This document shows, one piece after another, positions 42,218 to 50,472 of a stretch of DNA of 64,000 bases. The DNA is taken from contig CANLMR010000001.1 in the NCBI GenBank assembly GCA_947492185.1, positions 682,001 to 746,000 of the forward strand. Reading direction: 5' to 3'. The DNA is from an uncultured Tenacibaculum sp. GTDB lineage: Bacteria > Bacteroidota > Bacteroidia > Flavobacteriales > Flavobacteriaceae. The notes beneath the pieces are model-generated. The model was not told the origin of the DNA and searched no databases. It saw nothing but the letters and a program-made list of their open reading frames with translations. Each line of letters begins with the position of its first letter. The first letter of the stretch is position 1. A program made the translations under genes and the position numbers.

Positions 42218-43645
42218 TTACTTTACTAAAACCTTCTTTTCATAACTGCTTTTTGGAGCACCGCAAACTGAGCATTCATAGGATGATGGTAATTCTTCAA
42301 ATGAAGTTCCTGGAGTAATGTTTTGTGTAACATCTCCATAATCTTTATGATAAACTGTCATGCATTCCGAGCATTGGTGAATCTCTTCTTCGGTAGTTTC
42401 TTTTTTGCTAGTTTTTGGAGAATTCACTTCTTGTTCGCTTCCTAATTGTTCAAAATAAAGCTTGCTCAATTCCATAAGTAATCCTGGAAGTTCAACTTTA
42501 TCTACGTCTTGAACATGTACAATGTATTCTCGAGTGTTAGGATCGAAATTCTTAGCATAAAGTAGATTATAAGTGTCTCTTATAACGAAATCTCCAATCT
42601 GTTCAGGTTGTTTGTTTTTTTCAATTACAATAGAAGTAAAGTTGTAAGAATTATGATCAAAATCAGTAATCCCGAACGTTAAACCATAGGTGCTGATGTC
42701 ATTCTGGTCGAAGTTGGTTACTAAATATTTTTTAAGATTTAAAGCCTCGATATTGTTCACTGGTAAATGCCAGTTTAACTCTAGCATGGAGTGCCTCACA
42801 TTTATTCCAAATCTACCTAATAGCTTTTCCCACACTAATTTTGATTCTATCGGAATTCCTTTTACAATAAATGATTTCCACGGTGTAATTGAAATTTTAC
42901 CAATTTTATTTTCAAAACATAAATCACACATTTCTTTTAAAAAAGTGGTGTCATATAAATTATTTCTCCAATATAATCCTAGCCAATATTTATCTTCAAT
43001 TCTATTCATTCCTTCGTAATAAGGAAAAGGATGAAACGGAACTTCTAATGGTTTATCTACTGTCCTGTTGTTGGTCTCAATAGCATCGTTTACCAATTCG
43101 AAAACAGTATCTACATTTTCTGGTTCTTCAATTAAAACATCTTCTATTGCTTGGGCGACTTTGTGTAAATCCCAACTATAAATTAAAGCTGGGTACATTT
43201 TTGTTTTTCTCCAATTCGGAAGACGCAAATACAAATGCCAATAGTCTTCATTTTCAGAAGCAATAAAGTTTATATTTCCTGTAAATAAAGGAACTAAACG
43301 CTGTTTAGGGTCTGTAATATTAATTCGTAATCTTGGTTTGTATTTAAATTGCTCAATTACATATAAATAACGTGCACTTGTTAGCCAAGAGGTATTATTG
43401 AAAATGTCTGAAGAAACGTATGAAGAAACAATATTATGAATTTCATCTTCGTCAGGAAAAACAAATTGAAGGGTTTTAAGTTCTTCCAGATCTTTCTTTT
43501 CAATGTCTTTTGGAAAGATAATATCCTGCCTTGAGCCAAAAGAAATACTATTCATTCCTAAAGATTCTGCAGTTTCGCAAATATGTTTTAATTCTCCTGG
43601 AGATAAAACACCTCCGTTAATTAGAATTCTATTTAGTTTTTTCAT
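42218..43645 (-). CDS. Rubredoxin-tailed, sirohaem-reductase-like electron-transfer protein
   Basis: The 475-residue protein begins with a nitrite/sulfite-reductase ferredoxin-like half-domain (LNRILINGGVLSPGELKHIC, SFGSRQDIIFP). A body resembling NirA/SIR proteins follows, but it lacks the four-cysteine sirohaem site. A rubredoxin domain closes it (about 418-470), with HQCSECMTVYHKDYGDV and SYECSVCGAPKSSY giving the four Fe ligands. It overlaps the nitrate reductase start-to-stop by four bases. It is therefore probably its electron carrier or a second subunit; catalysis of its own is not expected. Annotation as plain rubredoxin or as nitrite reductase would both be incomplete. Confidence 0.7.
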   Translation of the reverse strand: MKKLNRILINGGVLSPGELKHICETAESLGMNSISFGSRQDIIFPKDIEKKDLEELKTLQFVFPDEDEIHNIVSSYVSSDIFNNTSWLTSARYLYVIEQFKYKPRLRINITDPKQRLVPLFTGNINFIASENEDYWHLYLRLPNWRKTKMYPALIYSWDLHKVAQAIEDVLIEEPENVDTVFELVNDAIETNNRTVDKPLEVPFHPFPYYEGMNRIEDKYWLGLYWRNNLYDTTFLKEMCDLCFENKIGKISITPWKSFIVKGIPIESKLVWEKLLGRFGINVRHSMLELNWHLPVNNIEALNLKKYLVTNFDQNDISTYGLTFGITDFDHNSYNFTSIVIEKNKQPEQIGDFVIRDTYNLLYAKNFDPNTREYIVHVQDVDKVELPGLLMELSKLYFEQLGSEQEVNSPKTSKKETTEEEIHQCSECMTVYHKDYGDVTQNITPGTSFEELPSSYECSVCGAPKSSYEKKVLVK

Positions 43646-46600
43646 ACTGTAGTCACTGAATTTTGAAGTATTTCTCGTACTTCAGTTTTACAACTTCCGC
43701 ATCCTAATCCTGCGCCTGTAGTTTTACATAATTCTGTAAAATTGGTACATCCTTTTGCAATGGCTTCTTCAATGTTTCCTTCACCTACTTGGCTACAAGA
43801 ACAAACCAATTTTCCTAAAGTTGGTGCATTATTACCGCTTCCTCTTAATAAGGTGTCTCTTTTTTCGGCCATTTCAATTTTGCTCTCAATCATCATTTTG
43901 AATTCAGCAAATTCACTTTTGTCTCCCATTAAAACAGCGCCAACAAGTAAGTCATCTTTAACAATACATTTCTTATAATATCTTTTGGTCATATCGGTAA
44001 AAACAATTTCCTCATAACCATCTTCCTCAGAAATGTTTATATCACCAATAGAACAAAGGCTTAAATCGTTAAATTTTAAAATGTTCATTAAAACGGATCC
44101 GTTATAAATACTGCTAATATCTCCAGCTAAATAGTTGGCCAAAATAGTAGCTTGTTCTTCTGCTGCAGAGGTAATTCCGAATAACTGATTATTAAACTCA
44201 GCGATTTCTCCAATGGCAAAAATATCTGGATTTGAAGTTTGTAAATATTGATTTACAATTACTCCTCTTCTGCAAGCGATTCCGTTTTCTTTTGCAATTT
44301 CAATATTTGGTTTTGTTCCTATGGCGTAAACTACAGCATGAGCAGAAATTGATTTTCCACTTTTTAAATTAATGTTTAATTCTCCGGTATCAGAATCATC
44401 AAAAACCGTATTAACCTCATTATCAAAATAAATTTGAATACCTCTTTCTTGGACATCTAAAGCTAGTAATTTGCTCGATGTTTGATCTAATTGTCGCTCC
44501 ATTAAACGAGAAGCTCTTTGAATAATGGTAATTTTAACATTCTTATGCTTCATGGCAGCTGCTAATTCCAATCCTAATAATCCACCACCTACTATAACTA
44601 CATGTTGTTGTTCTGGGGGCAGATTAGTTGCGTCTAAATACGATTTGAATCGATCAGCATCCGTTTTGTTTCGCATAGTAAATCTTCCAGGTAAATTTAG
44701 TTGTGCGTCTTTTGGAACAAATGCTCTACTTCCTGTGGCAATAATTAATTTATCGAAAGAATGAATTTGGTTGTTGCTATCAACAATAGTCTTGTTGTTA
44801 GTATTTATTTTAGAAATAGTTGTTTTTGGGTATAGATGTAAGTTTAATTCTTCTAATTCTAATCGTTTAATTTTAAGTAGCTCTTCCCAGCTTAATTCTT
44901 CTGTAACATATTCGGGAAGTAAAACACGGTTATAGAATAAGTTAACTTCTTTAGAAAATACATGTATTTCATCACGCTCATTATGTTCTCTATAGTTTTG
45001 AACAAATCTAAATGCTGCTGCACCAGCGCCAATAACTATAATTTTTTCTTGAGGTTTTCTGTATTTTGTTACAGCTACATGAGTGAATTTAAAATCAGGT
45101 TCCTTAGAAATAGGATCAACAATGGTTTTGGTTAAATTGTTGGTTCGGTTTAAATTACTTTGTAGTTGCTTTCCCCAATGCATCGGTAAAAAAACAACTC
45201 CTTTTTTTACATTATCAGTTACTTTGGCTCTTACACGCACAACTCCATGTTCATTTCGAACTTCAGTAATATCACCATCTTTAATTTTGTTGAGATAAGC
45301 ATCTACAGAGTTAATTTCTAAAACAGGTGAAGAATAGTGAGTTTTTAATCTAGAAACCTTTCCAGTTCTTGTCATGGTATGCCATTGATCGCGAATACGA
45401 CCAGTAGTAAGAATTAAAGGATAATCAAAATTGTCTTCTAAAAGTTGTTTATAATTATCTGTAGGAAGATTGAATTGTGCCTTCTGATTTGGTGTGTAGA
45501 ATTTTTTGTTTTCGAATAATCTTGGTGTTCCAGGATGTCTGTATTCAGGAACTGGCCATTGGAAAGTTCCTTCATTCTTTAATCTATCATAATTCAGGAA
45601 AGAAACATCAATGTTTGTTCCTTTTGTCATTGATGCATATTCATCATAAATTTCACTGGTTTCAGCGTAATTAAAACTTCTGAATCCCATACGTTGAGCA
45701 AAATCACAAAGAATTTCTGCATCTGGTTTAGCTTCTCCAGGAGCATCAATAACTTTAGGCAAATAAGAAACTCTTCTTTCTGAGTTTGTCATTGTACCTT
45801 CTTTTTCTAACCAGCCTGCGGCTGGTAAAACTAAATCAGCGAATTTAACGGTATCTGATTTATGAGAAATATCTTGAACCACAACAAATTTTGCATTGTT
45901 CATGGCTTTTTCAATTCTATGAGAATTAGGTAAACTTACTAAAGGATTTGTGCAAACAATCCAAACAGCTTTTAATGTTCCATTTTCAAGTGCATCGAAC
46001 ATTTCTGTTGCTGTGAGTCCAGGTTTTGGTGAGATTTTTTCTACTCCCCAAAATTGCGCAACTTCTCTACGATGTTCTTCGTTAAAAAGATTTTTATGAA
46101 CAGCCAATAAATTTGCCATTCCACCAACTTCTCTTCCTCCCATTGCATTCGGTTGGCCAGTTAACGAGAATGGTCCAGCTCCTGGTTTGCCTAATTGTCC
46201 TGTGATTAAAGAAAGATTTAGTAAAGAAACATTTTTGTCTGTGCCAACAACACTTTGATTTAGTCCCATTGCCCACATGCTTATAAAGCCTTTCGACACT
46301 CCAATAATACTTGCAGCTTTTTTGATTTCCTTTTCAGAAACACCACAAATTTTAGCGGATTGTTTTATAGAAGTTGAAAAGATTAAGTCTTTATATTTTT
46401 CATAACCATCTGTATGTTTTGAAATAAAGTCTTTATCAATTAATCCTCTTTTAATTAAGTATTGAGCAATTGCGTTATATAGAACAACATCGGTTCCTGG
46501 AGTAATTTGTAAATGCAAATCAGCAAAATTTGCCGAGTCGGTTTTTCGAGGATCAACTACAATAATTTTCACATTCGGATTTTCCTCTTTTCGTTTTTCA

Positions 46601-47151
46601 ATTCTTCTGAATAATATAGGATGACACCATGCAGGATTTGCTCCGGTTATTAGAAAACAATCGGCAAGTTCAATGTCTTCATAAGAAATAGGAACACTAT
46701 CTTCTCCAAAAGTCTTCTTATAGCCTACTACCGCAGAACTCATACAAAGACGTGAATTGGTGTCGATATTATTCGTTCCAAGAAATCCTTTAGTTAGCTT
46801 GTTGGCAATGTAATATTCCTCGGTTAAACTTTGTCCAGAAACATAAACCCCAACACTATCTGGTCCGTGTTTTTTAATGATCGATTTAAAAACACTTGCA
46901 GCTCTATCTAATGCATCATCCCAACTTACACGTGATCTTGGGTGAGAGCGACTCCATCGCATTTCTGGATAAAGTATTCTGTCTGAAGTATCGTTAACAA
47001 CATAATGTAAATTCATTCCTTTAGAACAAAGCATTCCTTTGTTAACAGGATGATCTTTATCTCCTTCAACAGATATCTTATTGTTAGCGTCTTTTTTGAC
47101 AATTATACCGCAACCTACTCCGCAGTAAGAACATGTAGTTTTGAATCCCAT
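43642..47151 (-). CDS. nasA: Assimilatory nitrate reductase fused to FAD/NAD reductase and BFD domain
   Basis: The 1169-residue enzyme starts at the ATG at 47151 (MGFKTTCSYCGVGC); an upstream ATG at 47232 would add an unsupported lipophilic lead and cross a regulatory palindrome. Residues 1-690 are a bis-MGD nitrate reductase (CSYCGVGCGI with the [4Fe-4S] cysteines, SRLCMSSAVVGYKKTFG, GQPNAMGGREVGGMANLL). From about 700 to 1100 is a NirB-like FAD/NAD(P) reductase (IIVIGAGAAAFRFVQNY, VVIVGGGLLGLELAAAMK, IFAIGEIAEFN). The end, about 1115-1165, is a BFD-like [2Fe-2S] domain (VCSCSQVGEGN, GLGCGSCKTEV). The protein thus joins NasA and NasC functions in one chain. It is cytoplasmic. Confidence 0.9.
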   Translation of the reverse strand: MGFKTTCSYCGVGCGIIVKKDANNKISVEGDKDHPVNKGMLCSKGMNLHYVVNDTSDRILYPEMRWSRSHPRSRVSWDDALDRAASVFKSIIKKHGPDSVGVYVSGQSLTEEYYIANKLTKGFLGTNNIDTNSRLCMSSAVVGYKKTFGEDSVPISYEDIELADCFLITGANPAWCHPILFRRIEKRKEENPNVKIIVVDPRKTDSANFADLHLQITPGTDVVLYNAIAQYLIKRGLIDKDFISKHTDGYEKYKDLIFSTSIKQSAKICGVSEKEIKKAASIIGVSKGFISMWAMGLNQSVVGTDKNVSLLNLSLITGQLGKPGAGPFSLTGQPNAMGGREVGGMANLLAVHKNLFNEEHRREVAQFWGVEKISPKPGLTATEMFDALENGTLKAVWIVCTNPLVSLPNSHRIEKAMNNAKFVVVQDISHKSDTVKFADLVLPAAGWLEKEGTMTNSERRVSYLPKVIDAPGEAKPDAEILCDFAQRMGFRSFNYAETSEIYDEYASMTKGTNIDVSFLNYDRLKNEGTFQWPVPEYRHPGTPRLFENKKFYTPNQKAQFNLPTDNYKQLLEDNFDYPLILTTGRIRDQWHTMTRTGKVSRLKTHYSSPVLEINSVDAYLNKIKDGDITEVRNEHGVVRVRAKVTDNVKKGVVFLPMHWGKQLQSNLNRTNNLTKTIVDPISKEPDFKFTHVAVTKYRKPQEKIIVIGAGAAAFRFVQNYREHNERDEIHVFSKEVNLFYNRVLLPEYVTEELSWEELLKIKRLELEELNLHLYPKTTISKINTNNKTIVDSNNQIHSFDKLIIATGSRAFVPKDAQLNLPGRFTMRNKTDADRFKSYLDATNLPPEQQHVVIVGGGLLGLELAAAMKHKNVKITIIQRASRLMERQLDQTSSKLLALDVQERGIQIYFDNEVNTVFDDSDTGELNINLKSGKSISAHAVVYAIGTKPNIEIAKENGIACRRGVIVNQYLQTSNPDIFAIGEIAEFNNQLFGITSAAEEQATILANYLAGDISSIYNGSVLMNILKFNDLSLCSIGDINISEEDGYEEIVFTDMTKRYYKKCIVKDDLLVGAVLMGDKSEFAEFKMMIESKIEMAEKRDTLLRGSGNNAPTLGKLVCSCSQVGEGNIEEAIAKGCTNFTELCKTTGAGLGCGSCKTEVREILQNSVTTV

Positions 47152-47169
47152 AATTATTTGCCGTCTACA

Positions 47170-47191
47170 CAAATCTAAGTATTTATACTTA
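47170..47191 (-). promoter_or_regulatory. Crp/Fnr-type palindrome and -7 box of the nitrate reductase operon
   Basis: TAAGTA-TTTA-TACTTA (47176-47191) has fully complementary 6-bp halves. On the coding strand the next bases complete TAGATTTG (47177-47170), a perfect TAnnTTTG -7 box sharing the operator's last two bases. The ATG is 24 bases from the operator edge. Confidence 0.65.
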
Positions 47192-47375
47192 ATTTTAAGA
47201 ATGGTAAGTAAGTATTTGAGGATAAATACCAAATTGATAAATTGACTCTAAATCAATTGAGAAATGTGTAATTAGAGGGTGGTAATTTTGAAAAATTAAC
47301 GATGAGCTTAAAGATGATTTAGTCATTTATATATTGAAATATAAAAACTAACTTTACCTCAAAAGAAAAAGTATA

Positions 47376-48152
47376 ATGATCTACATTATCATTACCGTTA
47401 TAGTATTGCTTATAATTTATAGTTCTCAGAAGAAGGAGAATAAAAAAATACTTCCAGAAAACAGAATAGAAATCCAAGAACATTGGTATACAATTCTGGA
47501 GGAAAATGTGCTGTTTTATCAAAAGTTAAACGAGGAAGACCGATTGCATTTTAAAAAGAGAATCCAATCTTTTTTAAATAGTGTTGAAATCGTTGCGGTA
47601 GATTTTGAATTGGAAGATTTAGATATTCTCTTAGTCGCTGCAAGTGCTATTATACCCGTTTTTGGGTTTAACAATTGGATGTACCCGAATTTAAAAACCG
47701 TTATTATTTATCCAGATTATTTTAACGAGAATTTGGAGTTTGCTGCAAAATCTGAAAACAAAATTATTGGTGGTTTAGTAGGAAATGGAATGTTTGAAAA
47801 CAAAATGATTATATCTCGACGAGCTTTGCATCATGGTTTTTTGAATAAAACAGATAAAGGAAATACAGGAATTCATGAGTTTGTTCATTTGTTAGATAAA
47901 CTTGACGGAAACATAGATGGAATTCCAAAAGCTTTATTAGATAATGAGAATTTATTACAATGGTTAGACGTTGTTTATGATAAAATGGAAGTAATTAATG
48001 ATGATGATTCCGATATTAGAAACTATGGAGGAACATCTAAAGAAGAATTTTTTGCAGTGGCCTGTGAGTATTTTTTTGAACGTCCAATGTTATTAAAAAG
48101 AAAGCATCCAAAACTATATCAAATGCTTCATGAGTGTTTTAGTGTAGAATAA
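47376..48152 (+). CDS. MtfA-type zinc peptidase
   Basis: The 258-residue protein has one N-terminal TM segment (about 2-15) and the MtfA/DUF980 pattern: LHFKKRIQSFLNSVEIVAVD, LLVAASAIIPVFGFNNWMYP, then the HExxH zinc motif in GIHEFVHLLDKLDG (H167, E168, H171) and EEFFAVACEYFFERP with a likely third ligand. In E. coli MtfA is an aminopeptidase that binds the Mlc repressor; no Mlc is nearby. It is followed by a cytochrome peroxidase gene after 72 bases. Confidence 0.8.
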   Translation: MIYIIITVIVLLIIYSSQKKENKKILPENRIEIQEHWYTILEENVLFYQKLNEEDRLHFKKRIQSFLNSVEIVAVDFELEDLDILLVAASAIIPVFGFNNWMYPNLKTVIIYPDYFNENLEFAAKSENKIIGGLVGNGMFENKMIISRRALHHGFLNKTDKGNTGIHEFVHLLDKLDGNIDGIPKALLDNENLLQWLDVVYDKMEVINDDDSDIRNYGGTSKEEFFAVACEYFFERPMLLKRKHPKLYQMLHECFSVE

Positions 48153-48224
48153 AATTTTGGTTTGTAATTAAACCTTTTGCAGAATTGTAAGTCCTAAATA
48201 AAATACCCCTTAAATGCTTTATTT

Positions 48225-49466
48225 ATGAAAAACTTACCGTTTTATGCACTTCTCTTTTTATCTAGTTTTATTTTATTTTCTTGTAGCAACGATGATGACT
48301 CTGGTTATACACCAGTTGATAATGATCCAGTAGTTGAAGATCCATTCGCAGATCTAAATTTACCCGAAGAATATTTTAATTACGCTAACATTAATTTACC
48401 AGATCATTATTTGGTGAATTATTTTCCTGATCAAGCCCAATTTCAACGTGCTGCTATAGATTTAGATAATACACCAGCAAACAATCCAACAACAGATGCA
48501 GGAGCGACTTTAGGAAGAGTATTGTTTTATGACAAAAAATTAAGTGCAAACGGAACAGTTTCTTGTGCTTCTTGTCACCAGCAAGAATTCGGATTTTCAG
48601 ACCCAAATATTTTAAGTGATGGATTTGACGGAGGTAAAACAAGAAGACATTCTATGGGAATTGTAAATGCTCGTTTTTATTTTTCAGGAAAGTTTTTTTG
48701 GGATGAACGTGCTTCAACTTTAGAAGAACAAGTATTAATGCCTTTTCAAGATGAAGTTGAAATGGGATTAACTTTGGAGCAATTAGAAGAAATAGCAAGA
48801 GATCAAGTATACTATCCAAGGTTATTTACAGAAGCATTTGGTGATGAAACTATTAATAGTGATAGAATTTCAAAAGCATTGGCACAGTTTATTAGAAGTA
48901 TGGTTAGTACAACTTCAAAATACGATATTGCAAGAAGTCAGGTGCAATCGCCTATAGATGATTTTCCGACATTTACAAATCAAGAAAATAGAGGAAAGGA
49001 TTTATTTTATTTACCTATAGAGGCTCCAAGTGGAGCAAGAATTAACTGTGCAGGTTGCCATATTTCTGAAGCTTTTGTTGGTTCCGTTCCAAACGGAGGA
49101 ATGGGAACAACAACATCAACCAATAATGGTTTGGATGCAGTTTCAGCTAGTGATTTAGGAATTTATGAAACTACCAATAATCAAAATGATATAGGAAAAT
49201 TCAAAACTCCATCATTACGTAATATAGCAATTCGCCCTCCTTATATGCACGACGGACGTTTCGCCTCGTTAAGAGCAGTGATAGATCATTATAGTGAAGG
49301 TGTTCAAAACCATATGAATTTAGCAAATTCACTTAAGGATGATATGGGAAATCCTGTTCGTTTGAATTTAACTGATGCTGATAAAGAAGCGTTAATTGCT
49401 TTTTTAGAAACACTTACGGATGAAGAAATGTTGTCTGATGAAAAGTATAGTAATCCGTTTAAATAA
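48225..49466 (+). CDS. Di-haem cytochrome c peroxidase (MauG/CCP family) lipoprotein
   Basis: The 413-residue protein has a lipoprotein signal, LFLSSFILFSC, followed by SNDDD, an acidic export signal seen in surface lipoproteins of Bacteroidetes. It has two CxxCH haem sites, CASCH at 114-118 and CAGCH at 275-279. It carries the LGRVLFYDKKLSANGTVSC, KTPSLRNIAIRPPYMHDGRF and DHYSEG features of CCP. It should reduce hydrogen peroxide in the periplasm or at the outer membrane. Some MauG-like proteins instead modify partner proteins. No haem-maturation genes adjoin it. Confidence 0.88.
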   Translation: MKNLPFYALLFLSSFILFSCSNDDDSGYTPVDNDPVVEDPFADLNLPEEYFNYANINLPDHYLVNYFPDQAQFQRAAIDLDNTPANNPTTDAGATLGRVLFYDKKLSANGTVSCASCHQQEFGFSDPNILSDGFDGGKTRRHSMGIVNARFYFSGKFFWDERASTLEEQVLMPFQDEVEMGLTLEQLEEIARDQVYYPRLFTEAFGDETINSDRISKALAQFIRSMVSTTSKYDIARSQVQSPIDDFPTFTNQENRGKDLFYLPIEAPSGARINCAGCHISEAFVGSVPNGGMGTTTSTNNGLDAVSASDLGIYETTNNQNDIGKFKTPSLRNIAIRPPYMHDGRFASLRAVIDHYSEGVQNHMNLANSLKDDMGNPVRLNLTDADKEALIAFLETLTDEEMLSDEKYSNPFK

Positions 49467-49474
49467 AACAATAT

Positions 49475-50047
49475 TTAAAACGTATATGTAAAATTTAATG
49501 TAGGTGAGTCATCAAAAAAGCCAGGTGATACAACTACTTTATTTTCGAGGTTAAACGGTTTTGTAAAAATGTAACTTAACCCAGTTCCTAGTATCGCTCC
49601 AGCTATCACATCAATAGAATCATGTTTTTTTGCTTTAATACGAGAAAAACCTACATATCCAGCTAGTAAATAAGCAGGAGTTCCATATTCCCAACCATAT
49701 CGTCTTTGTATAAAGGCGGCACTAGCAAAGGATATAGATGTATGACCAGACGGAAAACTATTTAAACTTTCTCCGTTCGGACGTTCTTTATCGATTAATA
49801 ATTTCAGTCCCCAAGTAATAGCTATGGTACTAACTAATGATTCTGAAAATTGTAATGTTCCTTTTTGTCCGTCTTTCCAGATAAAAGTTGAGGTTAGTGA
49901 TAAAGCGGGAAGTAATCCTACTAAAACATCTCCAGATGTTTTATGAAATTTTTCTGATGATGTTAATTCTTGCTGACTAAAAGAAAATTGACTTTTAAAG
50001 ATGAAGAATAGTGTGAAAATTACTTTAGGGGATATTCTTTTTATCAT
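49475..50047 (-). CDS. PAP2-family phosphatase, exported
   Basis: The 190-residue protein has a signal peptide (about 1-24) and the three-part acid phosphatase site: KERPNGESLN, PSGHTSISFASAAF and SRIKAKKHDSIDVIAGAILG. It belongs to the type-2 phosphatidic-acid phosphatase family, in the short form with few TM helices. Possible substrates include lipid A or undecaprenyl phosphates. Its stop lies 8 bases from the convergent cytochrome peroxidase gene. Confidence 0.85.
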   Translation of the reverse strand: MIKRISPKVIFTLFFIFKSQFSFSQQELTSSEKFHKTSGDVLVGLLPALSLTSTFIWKDGQKGTLQFSESLVSTIAITWGLKLLIDKERPNGESLNSFPSGHTSISFASAAFIQRRYGWEYGTPAYLLAGYVGFSRIKAKKHDSIDVIAGAILGTGLSYIFTKPFNLENKVVVSPGFFDDSPTLNFTYTF

Positions 50048-50472
50048 TTATTTAAGATTATTATAACTGGGGGAACCTTAAAAAAGGAAAACTATTTTCT
50101 ATCAATAAAACACTACTAAATCTTATGGTTAAATCATATGTTTTTAATTAATAATGTTTTACTGTTTACCAAAAATAGAATTAATAACAAGTAAAGCTTT
50201 ATTTTTTATTTTGAATGCATTATTCATTAGATGAATGGCTTAAAAGTTAAGTTATATCTTAAATAAAAAAACAAGCATTTATAAGTAGAAATATTTTTCA
50301 GTTTGAAGTTTTTTTCTTTGATTTTCAGTTTTTTAATTACTATTCAAAAATGTTGAATTTTAAACTTAATTAACAAAAACGTTGTTAAATATTACTTTTT
50401 CGCATAAAATATCTAAAAATAGTATTGTTTAACTGGTTTTTATTCATGATTTTTGTTAGGAATCAATTAAAA
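50048..50472. other. Non-coding gap upstream of susC
   Basis: About 425 bases of very AT-rich DNA between the divergent PAP2 and SusC genes. I see no ORF of interest, RNA gene or clear TAnnTTTG box. It presumably holds both promoters, and its length leaves room for regulators not recognisable by eye. Confidence 0.5.

Noticed and set aside
47204-47219. TAAGTAAGTATTTGAG near the nitrate reductase promoter
   Set aside because: Only one half matches the Crp/Fnr-like palindrome.
47152-47232. Upstream extension of the nitrate reductase from an ATG at 47232
   Set aside because: It would add 27 non-homologous residues and run through the palindrome and -7 box; MGFKTTCSYCGVGC is the normal MopB start.
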